Assembly (NCBI GenBank): GCA_036557705.1
Contig: DATBHB010000156.1
Location: 1-64,000 of the forward strand
Direction: 5' to 3'
Source of the DNA: VAZQ01 sp036557705
GTDB taxonomy: Bacteria; Pseudomonadota; Alphaproteobacteria; Rhizobiales; Xanthobacteraceae
Length of the DNA: 64,000 nucleotides
The notes beneath the pieces were generated by a model. That model was not told where the DNA came from. It saw only the letters and a list, made by a program, of their open reading frames with translations, and searched no databases. Position 1 is the stretch's first letter. Each line of letters starts with the position of its first letter. Positions 52,041 to 59,723 of the stretch are shown one piece after another. The position numbers were made by a program, and so were the translations under genes.

Positions 52041-52557
52041 CAGCAGGCCGCACAAGCTTACTCTTGTTGTAGGGTGGGCTATTTGCGATCTGGTGTTTTC
52101 CGGCAGTTCGGCGGCCAAGGAGCACGTGAACGAACATGAGCCCAGCGAGCGCGAAGCCGGCCGCGGTATGCGCGTCGCTGATCCACGGCCGCATCAGCTC
52201 GGAGCCGGAATAGTAGAGCCCGAATGCGGTCAGGATCAGCAAGCCGTTGACTGTTACCATCGTGCCGCCCGAGAGCCGGTTCTTCCCAGCTCGCCAGGCG
52301 CGGCGGACGTGGAGAGGAAAGAGTGCGCCGAATGCCATGAGCATCGCCATCCCGGCGCCGCCGTGAATCATCAACAGATTGGCGCCGATCGCTTGCCAAG
52401 CTTCGCCGCTCGGACCGTCCTTGAGAGCGTCGGCCACGAGCCAGGCAGCGCCGCTGACGAAGAGCGCGGCCACCACGGCATACACCATCCACCGAAACGG
52501 CGCTTCAAGCCGCAAGGGAATTGTCCTTCCAATTGGAGGAGAGGCAGATATCGTCAT
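51814..52557 (-). CDS. DUF4405-type b-haem membrane protein with aberrant C-terminus
   Basis: The N-terminal ~160 residues (52557 to about 52075) form a membrane protein with four or five helices and four helix-borne His (MIHGG, PLHVRRAW, DAHTAAG, VHVLLGR) suited to two b haems, as in DUF4405 proteins. After GRRTAGKHQI the frame enters a palindromic repeat fragment at 52079-52069 and then continues antisense to the haem oxygenase gene until 51814. The last ~85 residues are probably not original. Start ATG 52557, or TTG 52515 with GGAAGG upstream. It overlaps apbE, so it belongs to that operon. Confidence 0.7.
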   Translation of the reverse strand: MTISASPPIGRTIPLRLEAPFRWMVYAVVAALFVSGAAWLVADALKDGPSGEAWQAIGANLLMIHGGAGMAMLMAFGALFPLHVRRAWRAGKNRLSGGTMVTVNGLLILTAFGLYYSGSELMRPWISDAHTAAGFALAGLMFVHVLLGRRTAGKHQIANSPPYNKSKLVRPAATQPPWRLRSPRGRESFAESRTPQIADGQDRAACALPPADARPEMPQTESMPQMQHDLPRPCGLHRGYGLLPPVL

Positions 52558-53440
52558 CTCCGAGCACGATCACAGCGCTGGCTCCGTAATGATCGAGGAG
52601 CGGTGCCGATGCCTCGCCTTCGATCATCACCGCCTTCGTCAGAGCATCGGCTGTCACGCAGGACGGTGCGCGAACCGACGCTCCCTTGACCAAGTTTGCC
52701 GGCCGGCCTGTGCGCGGGTCGATAATGGCTGAGCGCGCGTGTATCGACTCGATTCCGTTGGAATGAGCTGCGCTGGAGGCGAGAGCCTCGTTGAACAGCG
52801 CGACTGCGCCGAGGAGCCGCAGCGGATCGCGCGGGTCGCGGATGTGAATGAGTTGCGGCTCCGGCCCAAACGCCGCAAGGTCGCCGCCGGCATTTACCAG
52901 CCCCTGCGGGATCCCATGCTCTTTGAGGACCGCGACGGTGCGATCGACCGCAAAGCCCTTGGCGATCCCTCCAAGATCGATCCTTGTACCAGGACGGCGG
53001 AATCGGACGCGGCAGGAAGGCAGGAGTTCGATTACGTCAAGCCCGGCAATGACGTGGGGAGGATGCTCTTGCGTGGCAGCCTCGCGTTGCCCGGCGGCCG
53101 CGCATTGCGCGGCGGGAAGCAACCCGAGGCTCTGTAAGGCGGGCGCTACCGTGATGTCGAATGCGCCGCCGGAACGGCGATGCAGATCTTGCGCGATCGC
53201 CAGGACTTCAATCGTCCACGGATCGACGGCTACTGCACCCGATTTGGCCTCGCGATTGAGCCGCGACACGTCGCTTTCCGGGTCGTGGAAGCTCATCAAG
53301 CCATGCACGCGCGCGACGGCGTCGAAGGCCGCCTCGATCGCCACCGTGGCGTGCGCTGACGCTGCTCCCCACGCGGCGATCTCGACGAAAGTGCCGAGCA
53401 GCGGCCGTGCGCGCCGCAGATTATCGGACGCGGTTTGCAT
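52505..53440 (-). CDS. apbE: FAD:protein FMN transferase
   Basis: ApbE-type enzyme of about 311 residues that attaches FMN covalently to a Thr of exported redox proteins. Seen: SFHDPESDVSRLNREA, GAFDITVAPALQ, the metal/FAD motif IDLGGIAKGFAVDR, NAGGDLAAFG and SAIIDPRTGRPA. ATG 53440 is taken; a start at 53452 adds four residues. No clear signal peptide is visible. It overlaps the FMN-binding gene by 20 bp upstream and the DUF4405 gene downstream, tying enzyme, target and membrane partner together. Confidence 0.92.
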   Translation of the reverse strand: MQTASDNLRRARPLLGTFVEIAAWGAASAHATVAIEAAFDAVARVHGLMSFHDPESDVSRLNREAKSGAVAVDPWTIEVLAIAQDLHRRSGGAFDITVAPALQSLGLLPAAQCAAAGQREAATQEHPPHVIAGLDVIELLPSCRVRFRRPGTRIDLGGIAKGFAVDRTVAVLKEHGIPQGLVNAGGDLAAFGPEPQLIHIRDPRDPLRLLGAVALFNEALASSAAHSNGIESIHARSAIIDPRTGRPANLVKGASVRAPSCVTADALTKAVMIEGEASAPLLDHYGASAVIVLGDDDICLSSNWKDNSLAA

Positions 53441-53891
53441 AGGCCGCCACAACCCTTTTCACTCCTTCGGTGACGTGCAGAGAGGAAAGCGTGGCTGCCG
53501 AAATGTTGCGGATGTCCTGGCCAACCTTGAGCGCGCTGCCGCTCCCTTTTCCGACGAACTGAGCACGCCAGCTCGGCTGGCGCACTTCGTCGCCGAAGGA
53601 TTCCCGGTATTGCAGAATCTCGATGCTCTTGATGCGACCGGCCGTGTCCAAGGCGACCGCGTAATCGATATAAAGGTGCTTTCCGATGACGTGATCGAGC
53701 ACGAACAGGCCGAGCGTGCTGCCGCCGGCCTGCGCCTTCCAGGCACGGCCATCAAGGGCAGCGAAATTCGTGGCCGACGGGAACGCCGCCTTTTGCGCCT
53801 GCGCAACGGAAAGATACTGGACCGCGTGGGCCGGCGCGGTGGCCGAGGCAACGATCGCGGCTGGCGCGGTGAGTCTGATCCAATGAGTCAT
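53421..53891 (-). CDS. Exported FMN-binding (covalently flavinylated) protein
   Basis: A 156-residue periplasmic protein with a signal peptide (RLTAPAAIVASATAPAHA) and an FMN-bind domain. The site ISAATLSS around Thr134 matches the flavinylation motif recognised by ApbE (SGAT-S/T-like), with Ala in place of the Gly. FMN would be joined to Thr134. It lies directly before apbE and 19 bp after the porin gene. Proteins of this type pass electrons between membrane and periplasm. Confidence 0.88.
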   Translation of the reverse strand: MTHWIRLTAPAAIVASATAPAHAVQYLSVAQAQKAAFPSATNFAALDGRAWKAQAGGSTLGLFVLDHVIGKHLYIDYAVALDTAGRIKSIEILQYRESFGDEVRQPSWRAQFVGKGSGSALKVGQDIRNISAATLSSLHVTEGVKRVVAAYANRVR

Positions 53892-53910
53892 CGAGTTCTC
53901 GTCTGTGTCG

Positions 53911-55566
53911 TTAGAAAAAGAAGCCGACCCCGCCGAGGACCGAATTCGACTGAGCTCCGGCCGGATCGCGATTGGTCACCTTCTCGTACGTCGCCTTGAG
54001 CACGATCTCCGGCGACGGGAAGATCGCGATCCCGATATCCTGGAACCAGGTCTGACCGGCGCCGGTAGGCAAGTTGAGGTCGGTGCCGACGAAACCGGCG
54101 GTTTGCAGGTTCTGATAGGTGTAGCGATAGAACGGCACCGCCTCCCATTCGCTGTTGAGGAAGGTGCCGAGCGGAATGTGATAGGCCGCCTCGGCATACC
54201 AGCCGTACATCCTTTTCCCGACATTGTCGGTCGGGTCGGTGTCGTTGTTGGCGCGCAGATTGGCGGGATTGCCGAAGATCTCATTGACGTACTCGGCGCG
54301 CAGTTCCAGCCCGGTATCGGGAATCCGATAACGGAATTCTGCATCGAATATCGCGAGGCTCGAACTCCCCAACGGATTGCACAGAGGAGTGCACAGGTCG
54401 CCATGCGCGTTCCGCGGGGTCGTGTCGGGCGAGTAATAGCCGCTTACGCTGCCGGCAAAGCCAGGCCAGAAGGGCGGCGCGAAGTCGAGCTTCCCTGATA
54501 CCGCCATCGTGTTGCTGAGCTGCCGGAAATCGCCCAATGGCGGGTTGGAAAAAACGAGGCCGTTGAGCCCATCGATGCCGGGGAAATAAGGGCCCGGAGG
54601 GACGGTATTCGCATCAGTGCGAAGGTCGAACGAATCGCCGAAATCCTCCTGGCTGGCGCTGACCATCACCTGGTATTTCAGTCCCTCCGTGATGATGCCG
54701 TAGACGCTGGTCCCCGGCACCTTCCAGGTCGATGGAATAAGGGCGTTGTAAAGCTGCGGCCGCAAGACGCTATAGAATTGGGTCGGCTCGTGGTGCTGAT
54801 TGATGTAACCGATCGGCACCAGATCGACACCGGGCGCGCGCCAGTTGAATTGATCGATGATCTTGAAATCGATCCAGAGCTGTTCGATTTCCGCAGTCCC
54901 ATGCAACTTGTCGTCGTTGTCGAAGCCGGTACCGGCGTGCTCGAATTCGATCTCGGCGTTGAAGATGATGTTGGGGGTGATCGCATAGGTCGGCAGCAGC
55001 ACGAGACGGCGGGCGGCGTCGGAACCATTCTGCCATTGCCCGTTCGCTGCCGGGTTCTGCATGGCGCCGAAATAGACCTCGCCATAGGCGCCGACGCTGA
55101 GGCCGGCGGCCGGCGAGTCCGTCACGCCCAGAATGCCGTTGTCGGGCGGCGCCATCGGCGTCGGAGATGGCGCAGTGCTTGTCGGCAGAGCCCGAGCGGT
55201 TGAACTTTTGCCTCGTGCCTTGCGGGCGGGGGGCGCGGCTTCGCTTTCGGCGGCAGCGTCCGTCGCCTGTTGTGCCTGAGTCGCCTCGGGCTTCTGATTG
55301 CCCTTTGCCTCCCTTTGCTTGAGCTGTCCTTCAAGGACCTTGATCCGCTGCTCCATTGCATCGAGCTTCTTGAGCAGCGCTTCATTCGATGCCCCGGCGT
55401 TCGATGCCCCGGCGGGCGCGGCTTTGGCTGGCGAGGCATCATCGGCGGCGGCGCTCACCGTGGCGCTCGCAGTCAAAACGAGCGCTATCAGTGTGGAACT
55501 GAGGGCCGGCGCGCCGGGCAGTTGCTTCCAGTGCCGTGTGGAAATGCGCTTGCAGTTGCTCGACAT
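53911..55566 (-). CDS. Outer-membrane beta-barrel porin with N-terminal coiled coil
   Basis: A 551-residue outer-membrane protein. After a signal peptide (ALSSTLIALVLTASATVSAAA) comes a coiled coil (ALLKKLDAMEQRIKVLEGQLK), a Pro/Ala-rich linker and a barrel of alternating strands ending in VGGVGFFF, the terminal Phe expected for barrel insertion. It resembles phosphate-selective or OprB/OprO-like porins. ATG 55566 is chosen because GGGGGAG is 6 nt upstream. It heads the porin / FMN-binding / apbE / DUF4405 operon, and a palindrome lies about 75-100 bp upstream. Confidence 0.85.
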   Translation of the reverse strand: MSSNCKRISTRHWKQLPGAPALSSTLIALVLTASATVSAAADDASPAKAAPAGASNAGASNEALLKKLDAMEQRIKVLEGQLKQREAKGNQKPEATQAQQATDAAAESEAAPPARKARGKSSTARALPTSTAPSPTPMAPPDNGILGVTDSPAAGLSVGAYGEVYFGAMQNPAANGQWQNGSDAARRLVLLPTYAITPNIIFNAEIEFEHAGTGFDNDDKLHGTAEIEQLWIDFKIIDQFNWRAPGVDLVPIGYINQHHEPTQFYSVLRPQLYNALIPSTWKVPGTSVYGIITEGLKYQVMVSASQEDFGDSFDLRTDANTVPPGPYFPGIDGLNGLVFSNPPLGDFRQLSNTMAVSGKLDFAPPFWPGFAGSVSGYYSPDTTPRNAHGDLCTPLCNPLGSSSLAIFDAEFRYRIPDTGLELRAEYVNEIFGNPANLRANNDTDPTDNVGKRMYGWYAEAAYHIPLGTFLNSEWEAVPFYRYTYQNLQTAGFVGTDLNLPTGAGQTWFQDIGIAIFPSPEIVLKATYEKVTNRDPAGAQSNSVLGGVGFFF

Positions 55567-55639
55567 GATCATCTCCCCCGTCCCCAACTGCCCCGTGCCA
55601 TAGGGGGCGTCCTTCGTCGTAAGGTCAAGAAATTCCAGT

Positions 55640-55668
55640 CAGTTTAGACTTAGTATTTATCTAAACTG
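55640..55668. promoter_or_regulatory. Inverted repeat operator candidate upstream of the porin operon
   Basis: CAGTTTAGA at 55640-55648 and TCTAAACTG at 55660-55668 are perfect 9-bp arms around an AT-rich 11-nt centre (CTTAGTATTTA). It stands 74-102 nt before the porin ATG on the minus strand, the usual place for a regulator or promoter. The TTTAGA/TCTAAA halves recall iron-control (Irr-type) motifs, but the spacing differs from the usual box. Confidence 0.6.
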
Positions 55669-55675
55669 GTGTGGC

Positions 55676-55730
55676 GGATTTGACGTTCCTACCAGCCGTG
55701 CCGCGACTCCTTCGTAGGAACGTCAAATCC
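55676..55730. repeat. Perfect 17-bp inverted repeat
   Basis: GGATTTGACGTTCCTAC at 55676-55692 and GTAGGAACGTCAAATCC at 55714-55730 form a hairpin with a 21-nt loop. It is next to the porin operator and may be part of a small palindromic element. Confidence 0.8.
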
Positions 55731-55759
55731 AAAGCCAACACTAGAACCAACGAGTGGCT

Positions 55760-55831
55760 AGTGTCCCTTTGGTTCCGACGCTTGTAAAACTGCGTGCTGC
55801 AAAGGGATACAAGCGTCCGAACCGGGACACT
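55760..55831. repeat. Imperfect inverted repeat bounded by AGTGTCCC/GGGACACT
   Basis: AGTGTCCCTTTGGTTCCGAC at the left (through GCTTGTA) and TACAAGCGTCCGAACCGGGACACT at the right. It looks like a very small transposon-like palindrome; another with AGTGTCC lies at 59158. Confidence 0.7.
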
Positions 55832-56415
55832 GCCCGATGAGAGCGGCCCCCGCTCGCCAGCAGTCCGGCAGGAGTAATCCAAAGAGAAGGCACACAGCTT
55901 CGCGGACCTCATCCTGCGGGCGCTCCCTCGCCGAATGATGGAGCAGGAAAGGCGTCGAGCCTCCGAGGTCGAAGACGTGAGCGAGTCCACTCGCAGATTG
56001 ATTGTCAAATTGCTCGGCACGAGAGCTGCATCGCGCTGCAAATTTGGAATTAAAGTCCATGATATCGGGCGCCGACTTGTCACAACAAACTATCAATTAC
56101 ACAAGTAGAGATGGGGTCAGTATCCTGTCAAGGCAAAACCGATGCAGCAAACACGATTGCAATGAATTCTAATTCTAAAATAGGAGTTGCTTCATCGATT
56201 ATAATTCTAACTCCTCGAGCAAATTCCGGTCAGATCGTATCACAGGTCGAGTCGCGACTCGCGTGCCACGCGCTCCAACCTTCCCCCTCCAGGGCATAGG
56301 CGCTAGCTTAGTGTTCCCGCGCGCAGCGCAGCGCGGCCGAAGCCCTTGCGATTGAATCCGGGACACACATTCCGCTTATCCTAGCGCCAATGCCCCTCCA
56401 GAGGAGGGTAGGAGT
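55832..56415. other. AT-rich gene-free region with AATTCTAA repeats
   Basis: No convincing gene. From about 55980 to 56240 the sequence is much more AT-rich than its surroundings. AATTCTAA occurs at 56165, 56171 and 56203, and AGGAGTT (56182) faces AACTCCT (56209). It could hold regulatory sites or be recently acquired DNA. Confidence 0.5.
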
Positions 56416-56970
56416 TTGCGGCCCCTCATCGTGCTCTCTCTCGCACTTGCTTTGCTGCTAACCGCTGGTCCAGCCGCCAGCATCGTCGGCCCGTTGGCCG
56501 GCAATCCTAGCCCAGGGGCAGCCGCTCTGGTCGCTCAACAACCAGCAAGCGGCCCGGCGCGCGCCGACCCGCGACGCGACCGGCCATACTGCCAAATTAG
56601 CAGTTACCGCTATGGCCGGGTACTTCCATCAGTCCCGTCGGGTCGTTGTGCCCGCGCCCCGTCCTGCTCCCAAATCGGCGCCGGTTACGGGATTGCTGTC
56701 ACGATCGGATTTGGTCCGCTGCGCCATCGCACTGACGGCTGTCCTCTCGTCGGTCGTCAGCCTTACGCTCGCCATTCCATCCCCCCCATCGAGCGGGAGG
56801 TTCTCCTCAATCTCGTCCAGCTTCTTCCATTGTTCGCCGGTATTCCACGGTCCCTGCATATCGCCAGGACCTCGCGATGTGTTGACATACAAATCGGCGA
56901 ACTTGCGCATGCCGGGCAGTTTCCCGGGCGGGAAATTCGGCTCAATCGCGTAGAGAGCTTTCTCGAATGA
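56416..56970 (+). CDS. Doubtful secreted protein, 3' half antisense to catalase
   Basis: A 184-residue frame starting at a TTG with GGAGGGTAGGAG directly upstream. The first ~70 residues look like a secreted protein: a signal segment (LIVLSLALALLLTAGPAAS) and a Pro/Ala/Arg-rich part. From 56629 on it runs antisense to the catalase gene and has no protein-like character. Either a small gene lost its own end, or the reading is chance. No family is recognised. Confidence 0.25.
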   Translation: MRPLIVLSLALALLLTAGPAASIVGPLAGNPSPGAAALVAQQPASGPARADPRRDRPYCQISSYRYGRVLPSVPSGRCARAPSCSQIGAGYGIAVTIGFGPLRHRTDGCPLVGRQPYARHSIPPIEREVLLNLVQLLPLFAGIPRSLHIARTSRCVDIQIGELAHAGQFPGREIRLNRVESFLE

Positions 56971-57525
56971 CTTCTGGTGGGCAATCTCGCGAGTCATGAG
57001 GAAGCCGAGCGCGTCCTTGATCCCGGTATCGCTGGTGATGTTGATAAGCCTCTCGTAAATGATTTTCGCCCGCGCCTCCGCCGCGATGTTCGAACGAAGA
57101 TCGCAGGCCGGATCGCCGATGGAATCGATGTAGGCCGCGGTCCAGGGCACACCCGACGAATTGGTCAGGCTTGGTCCTCCCCCGAAGAGAAGCGCCTGCG
57201 TGTGACTATCGCCGCCCGCGCTCAGCGAACGATAAAGATCTGCCTCGGCCAGGCTGGCTTCCGCGAGCATTCCTTTGACGCCTTTGTTGAGCATCGCCAC
57301 AATACTTCCGATGATTTCAAGGTGGCTGAGCTCTTCTGTGGCAATATCGAGCAGCAGGTCTTTGCGGCCAGGGTCGTCTTCAGCAAGTCCTTGCGTGAAA
57401 TAACGCATGGCTGCCGCCAGTTCGCCTTGCGGTCCTCCGAATTGCTCGAGCATGAAGCTTGCGAGCACCGGGTTCGGCTCCGATACCCGTACCGTATATT
57501 GAAGCTTTTTGTTGTGCATGAACAT
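56629..57525 (-). CDS. Manganese catalase
   Basis: Non-haem catalase of 298 residues that dismutates hydrogen peroxide at a dimanganese site. Ligands: Glu35 in GELAAAMRY, Glu65 and His68 in ATEELSHLE, Glu in AEARAKIIYERL and His in MTREIAHQKSFEKAL. GPWNTGEQWK and the C-terminal tail are also typical. The ATG at 57525 follows AGGAG with a 6-nt gap. Upstream in-frame codons are not catalase-like. It converges with the doubtful gene at 56416 and is divergent from the membrane protein genes at 57819. Confidence 0.93.
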   Translation of the reverse strand: MFMHNKKLQYTVRVSEPNPVLASFMLEQFGGPQGELAAAMRYFTQGLAEDDPGRKDLLLDIATEELSHLEIIGSIVAMLNKGVKGMLAEASLAEADLYRSLSAGGDSHTQALLFGGGPSLTNSSGVPWTAAYIDSIGDPACDLRSNIAAEARAKIIYERLINITSDTGIKDALGFLMTREIAHQKSFEKALYAIEPNFPPGKLPGMRKFADLYVNTSRGPGDMQGPWNTGEQWKKLDEIEENLPLDGGDGMASVRLTTDERTAVSAMAQRTKSDRDSNPVTGADLGAGRGAGTTTRRD

Positions 57526-57818
57526 GAGGGACTCCTGAACTCTGCGGCGACTCGAACGCCACGCTGCTGCACGGGAACGCGCGGCAGAGGATTCGGTTCG
57601 GGATCTCGGAACCTGCAGTCGCGTTTGTCTGAAGCGCGACACAAGCCTCGACGGCAGTTGCGAGCCGTGTCGCCCCCAGAAGGCGCGGCACCGTGCCGGA
57701 TGCCTCATGCCCGTCGAGCTAGCAACAATAGAGCCTTTCCAGACTCCCCACGGAGGACTTCCAACCAAACCGAACGGAATGTAAGCTAGCCTTGGGCGGG
57801 CGATGACAACGGGAGGGA

Positions 57819-58316
57819 ATGATGGACTTTCTATCGGTCCAGGCCTTTTGGACGATATGGCTCCTGGTTCACCTGATGCTCGCGGTTACCCTGCTTGGAG
57901 CGCTTACGCATCAGGCCGTCGCCGTCGCGATGCCTGTACGCCAAGCGGCCGGCCCGGCTGGATTCGTGACGCGCTTTCGCTCGGTCACGGGGCCGGCCTA
58001 TGCCACCGCGGTATGCATTCTGTGGGTACTTACGTTCATCGCCGGCGGGTACATATACACCAAATATCGGACCTATATCAGGATCGCGATTGAGCAGGAG
58101 GGCTATTACAAGACGCAGGGGTTCTTCGATTTCAAGGAGCACGTCGCTACGCTCGGCCTGGTGCTGCTTCCCGCCTACTGGTACTTGTGGAAGAATGCCA
58201 AGAATCCCGACTATGATATGCCGCGCAAGATGGTGACCATCGTGCTGGCGGTGATGTGCTGGTTCCTCTTTATCGTTGGTCACGTGCTCAACAATACCAG
58301 AGGGTTTGGATCATGA
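57819..58316 (+). CDS. Four-helix membrane protein of unknown function
   Basis: A 165-residue protein with about four transmembrane helices. His residues sit in or near helices (WLLVHLMLAVTLLGALTHQ, FKEHVATLGL, IVGHVLNN), a pattern that would suit haem b, though no family is recognised. GGGAGGG lies right before the ATG. It overlaps the next membrane protein gene by 4 bp, so they form a pair. Confidence 0.75.
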   Translation: MMDFLSVQAFWTIWLLVHLMLAVTLLGALTHQAVAVAMPVRQAAGPAGFVTRFRSVTGPAYATAVCILWVLTFIAGGYIYTKYRTYIRIAIEQEGYYKTQGFFDFKEHVATLGLVLLPAYWYLWKNAKNPDYDMPRKMVTIVLAVMCWFLFIVGHVLNNTRGFGS

Positions 58317-58726
58317 ACACGCCTGCGACGACGACGACCACCACCACAGCAACCGGCAAGGCGGCGCAATCTACATCCTCACTGGCCGCATCCGCCAAGT
58401 TCAAGACCTTCGCCGTGGCATTCTCAGTGTCAGGCCCGATAATCTACTGCCTGTGTATATTCTTCAATTTACCGTTGTTCACCTACCATCCCGCCGTGAA
58501 CCGATTTGCGTGGGGGCTTGAGGCGGCGAGGAGCGGCGAGGGGCCGAATATGCTTTGGTACGGGTGGACTGCGACGACGCTTATCTTGGCGACGATCGTG
58601 GGCATCGTCGCGACCATGCTTCCTGAGCGCTTCACCAGGAGAATTCCTCTGGCGTTGATCTGGCTGCTCCCGATCCTGGCGATCCCGTACGTGTTCTACA
58701 CGTTGCTTCCATGGTGGACAAAATAG
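58313..58726 (+). CDS. Three-helix membrane protein of unknown function
   Basis: A 137-residue protein. The N-terminus is a Thr-rich run (PATTTTTTTATG), then three hydrophobic helices (GPIIYCLCIFFNLPLF, ILATIVGIVATML, ALIWLLPILAIPYVFYTLLP). The ATG overlaps the stop of the preceding gene (ATGA), so both are probably made together and may form a complex. No known family. Confidence 0.72.
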   Translation: MNTPATTTTTTTATGKAAQSTSSLAASAKFKTFAVAFSVSGPIIYCLCIFFNLPLFTYHPAVNRFAWGLEAARSGEGPNMLWYGWTATTLILATIVGIVATMLPERFTRRIPLALIWLLPILAIPYVFYTLLPWWTK

Positions 58727-58751
58727 CGGCCGCCGCTGGCAAGAGATCTAA

Positions 58752-59120
58752 ATGATGATATCCAAATTCAAACTGGCAATCATCGTTTCGGCTGCGGGTG
58801 CCATGGCATTGATCGACCGCGGCAATTACTTCAACGTTCAAGACGTGCAGCCGGAACGGGGGGTGCGCGTTGCTTCCCTGTGTCCGGATTACGAAAGCGT
58901 TCCGCACAGTCCTGAGTGCCTGAAATTTCTCGGGACGAGTGATGTACTTGCTGTTCGAGCTAACGCGGCGCAGAATACGCCGCCGCTGTCGCCTGATCTG
59001 CCTGGGCAGTTGCACCGACCGGTATGTCCGCCCAACAATGAAAACGTACCCTATAGCGCGAAATGTTTGAGGTTTCTGTCCGGTTGGTTCTGGCACCCGC
59101 CATCGGATGAGACGCGCTAG
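58752..59120 (+). CDS. Small secreted protein with duplicated Cys motif
   Basis: A 122-residue exported protein (signal MMISKFKLAIIVSAAGAMAL). The mature part holds two copies of one motif: CPDYESVPHSPECLKFLG and CPPNNENVPYSAKCLRFLS, each with a pair of Cys 12 residues apart, joined by a Pro-rich linker. The Cys pairs could form disulfides or bind metal. It follows the two membrane protein genes by 25 bp and may belong with them. No family is recognised. Confidence 0.6.
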   Translation: MMISKFKLAIIVSAAGAMALIDRGNYFNVQDVQPERGVRVASLCPDYESVPHSPECLKFLGTSDVLAVRANAAQNTPPLSPDLPGQLHRPVCPPNNENVPYSAKCLRFLSGWFWHPPSDETR

Positions 59121-59158
59121 GCTGGCGGACCCAGAGCGCGCGGTTGCGGCCCCCCATA

Positions 59159-59215
59159 GTGTCCGTTTTAGAGCCGCTTCAGCCCTAGCAGCTGAAGCGG
59201 CTCTAAAACAGACAC
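59159..59215. terminator. Long 25-bp inverted repeat between convergent genes
   Basis: GTGTCCGTTTTAGAGCCGCT at the left (through TCAGC) and GCTGAAGCGGCTCTAAAACA at the right (through GACAC) pair with one mismatch around a 7-nt loop. It sits between the convergent Cys-repeat and bacterioferritin genes and contains A/T runs, so it can act as a two-way terminator. Its AGTGTCC edge matches the element at 55760, so it may be a mobile palindrome used as a terminator. Confidence 0.65.
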
Positions 59216-59240
59216 GCATTCTGGGCTATTATCAGCCGCA

Positions 59241-59723
59241 TCAATCTCGGTTTATCTCGCCAATATGATGCTGGGCATACAATTCAAGCCCGAGCTTGGC
59301 GATCAAATCGAGCTGAGTCTCGAGCAAATCGATATGTTCCTCTTCCTCGTGCATCAATTCCTCGAACAGGTCGCGCGACACATAGTCCTTCACCGAATGG
59401 CAGTAGGTGGCTGCCTCCTGGTACAGCGCGCGGGCTGACATCTCCAATTGCAGGTCACAGTCGATGACTTCTTTCACCGTCTGCCCGATATGGAGCGGAT
59501 CGAGCACTTGAAGATTCGGCATACCATCGAGGAAGATAATCCGCACCATGAGCTTATCGGCGTGTTCCATCTCCTCCTTCGATTCCTCGCGCCACTTCTT
59601 GGCGAGGTCTCGGTAGCCCCAATTGTCGAGCAATCGGTAATGCAGCCAATATTGATTGATCGACGTCAGCTCGCTTCGCAGTCCCTTGTTGAGAAATTCA
59701 ATAACCCGCGTATCGCCCCTCAT
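59241..59723 (-). CDS. bfr: Bacterioferritin
   Basis: A 160-residue 24-mer iron store with ferroxidase residues Glu18, Glu51 and His54, and the haem ligand Met52 (EEMEHADKLMVR), later Glu94 and EEEEHIDLLE. It oxidises and stores iron and binds haem between subunits. The ATG at 59723 gives the exact family length; an upstream start would add 13 residues of no similarity. Storage complements the iron importer and haem oxygenase elsewhere in the window. Confidence 0.95.
   Translation of the reverse strand: MRGDTRVIEFLNKGLRSELTSINQYWLHYRLLDNWGYRDLAKKWREESKEEMEHADKLMVRIIFLDGMPNLQVLDPLHIGQTVKEVIDCDLQLEMSARALYQEAATYCHSVKDYVSRDLFEELMHEEEEHIDLLETQLDLIAKLGLELYAQHHIGEINRD

Noticed and set aside
55661..56083. 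140-residue minus-strand frame upstream of the porin
   Set aside because: It runs through two palindromic repeats, and the product has no domain or signal.
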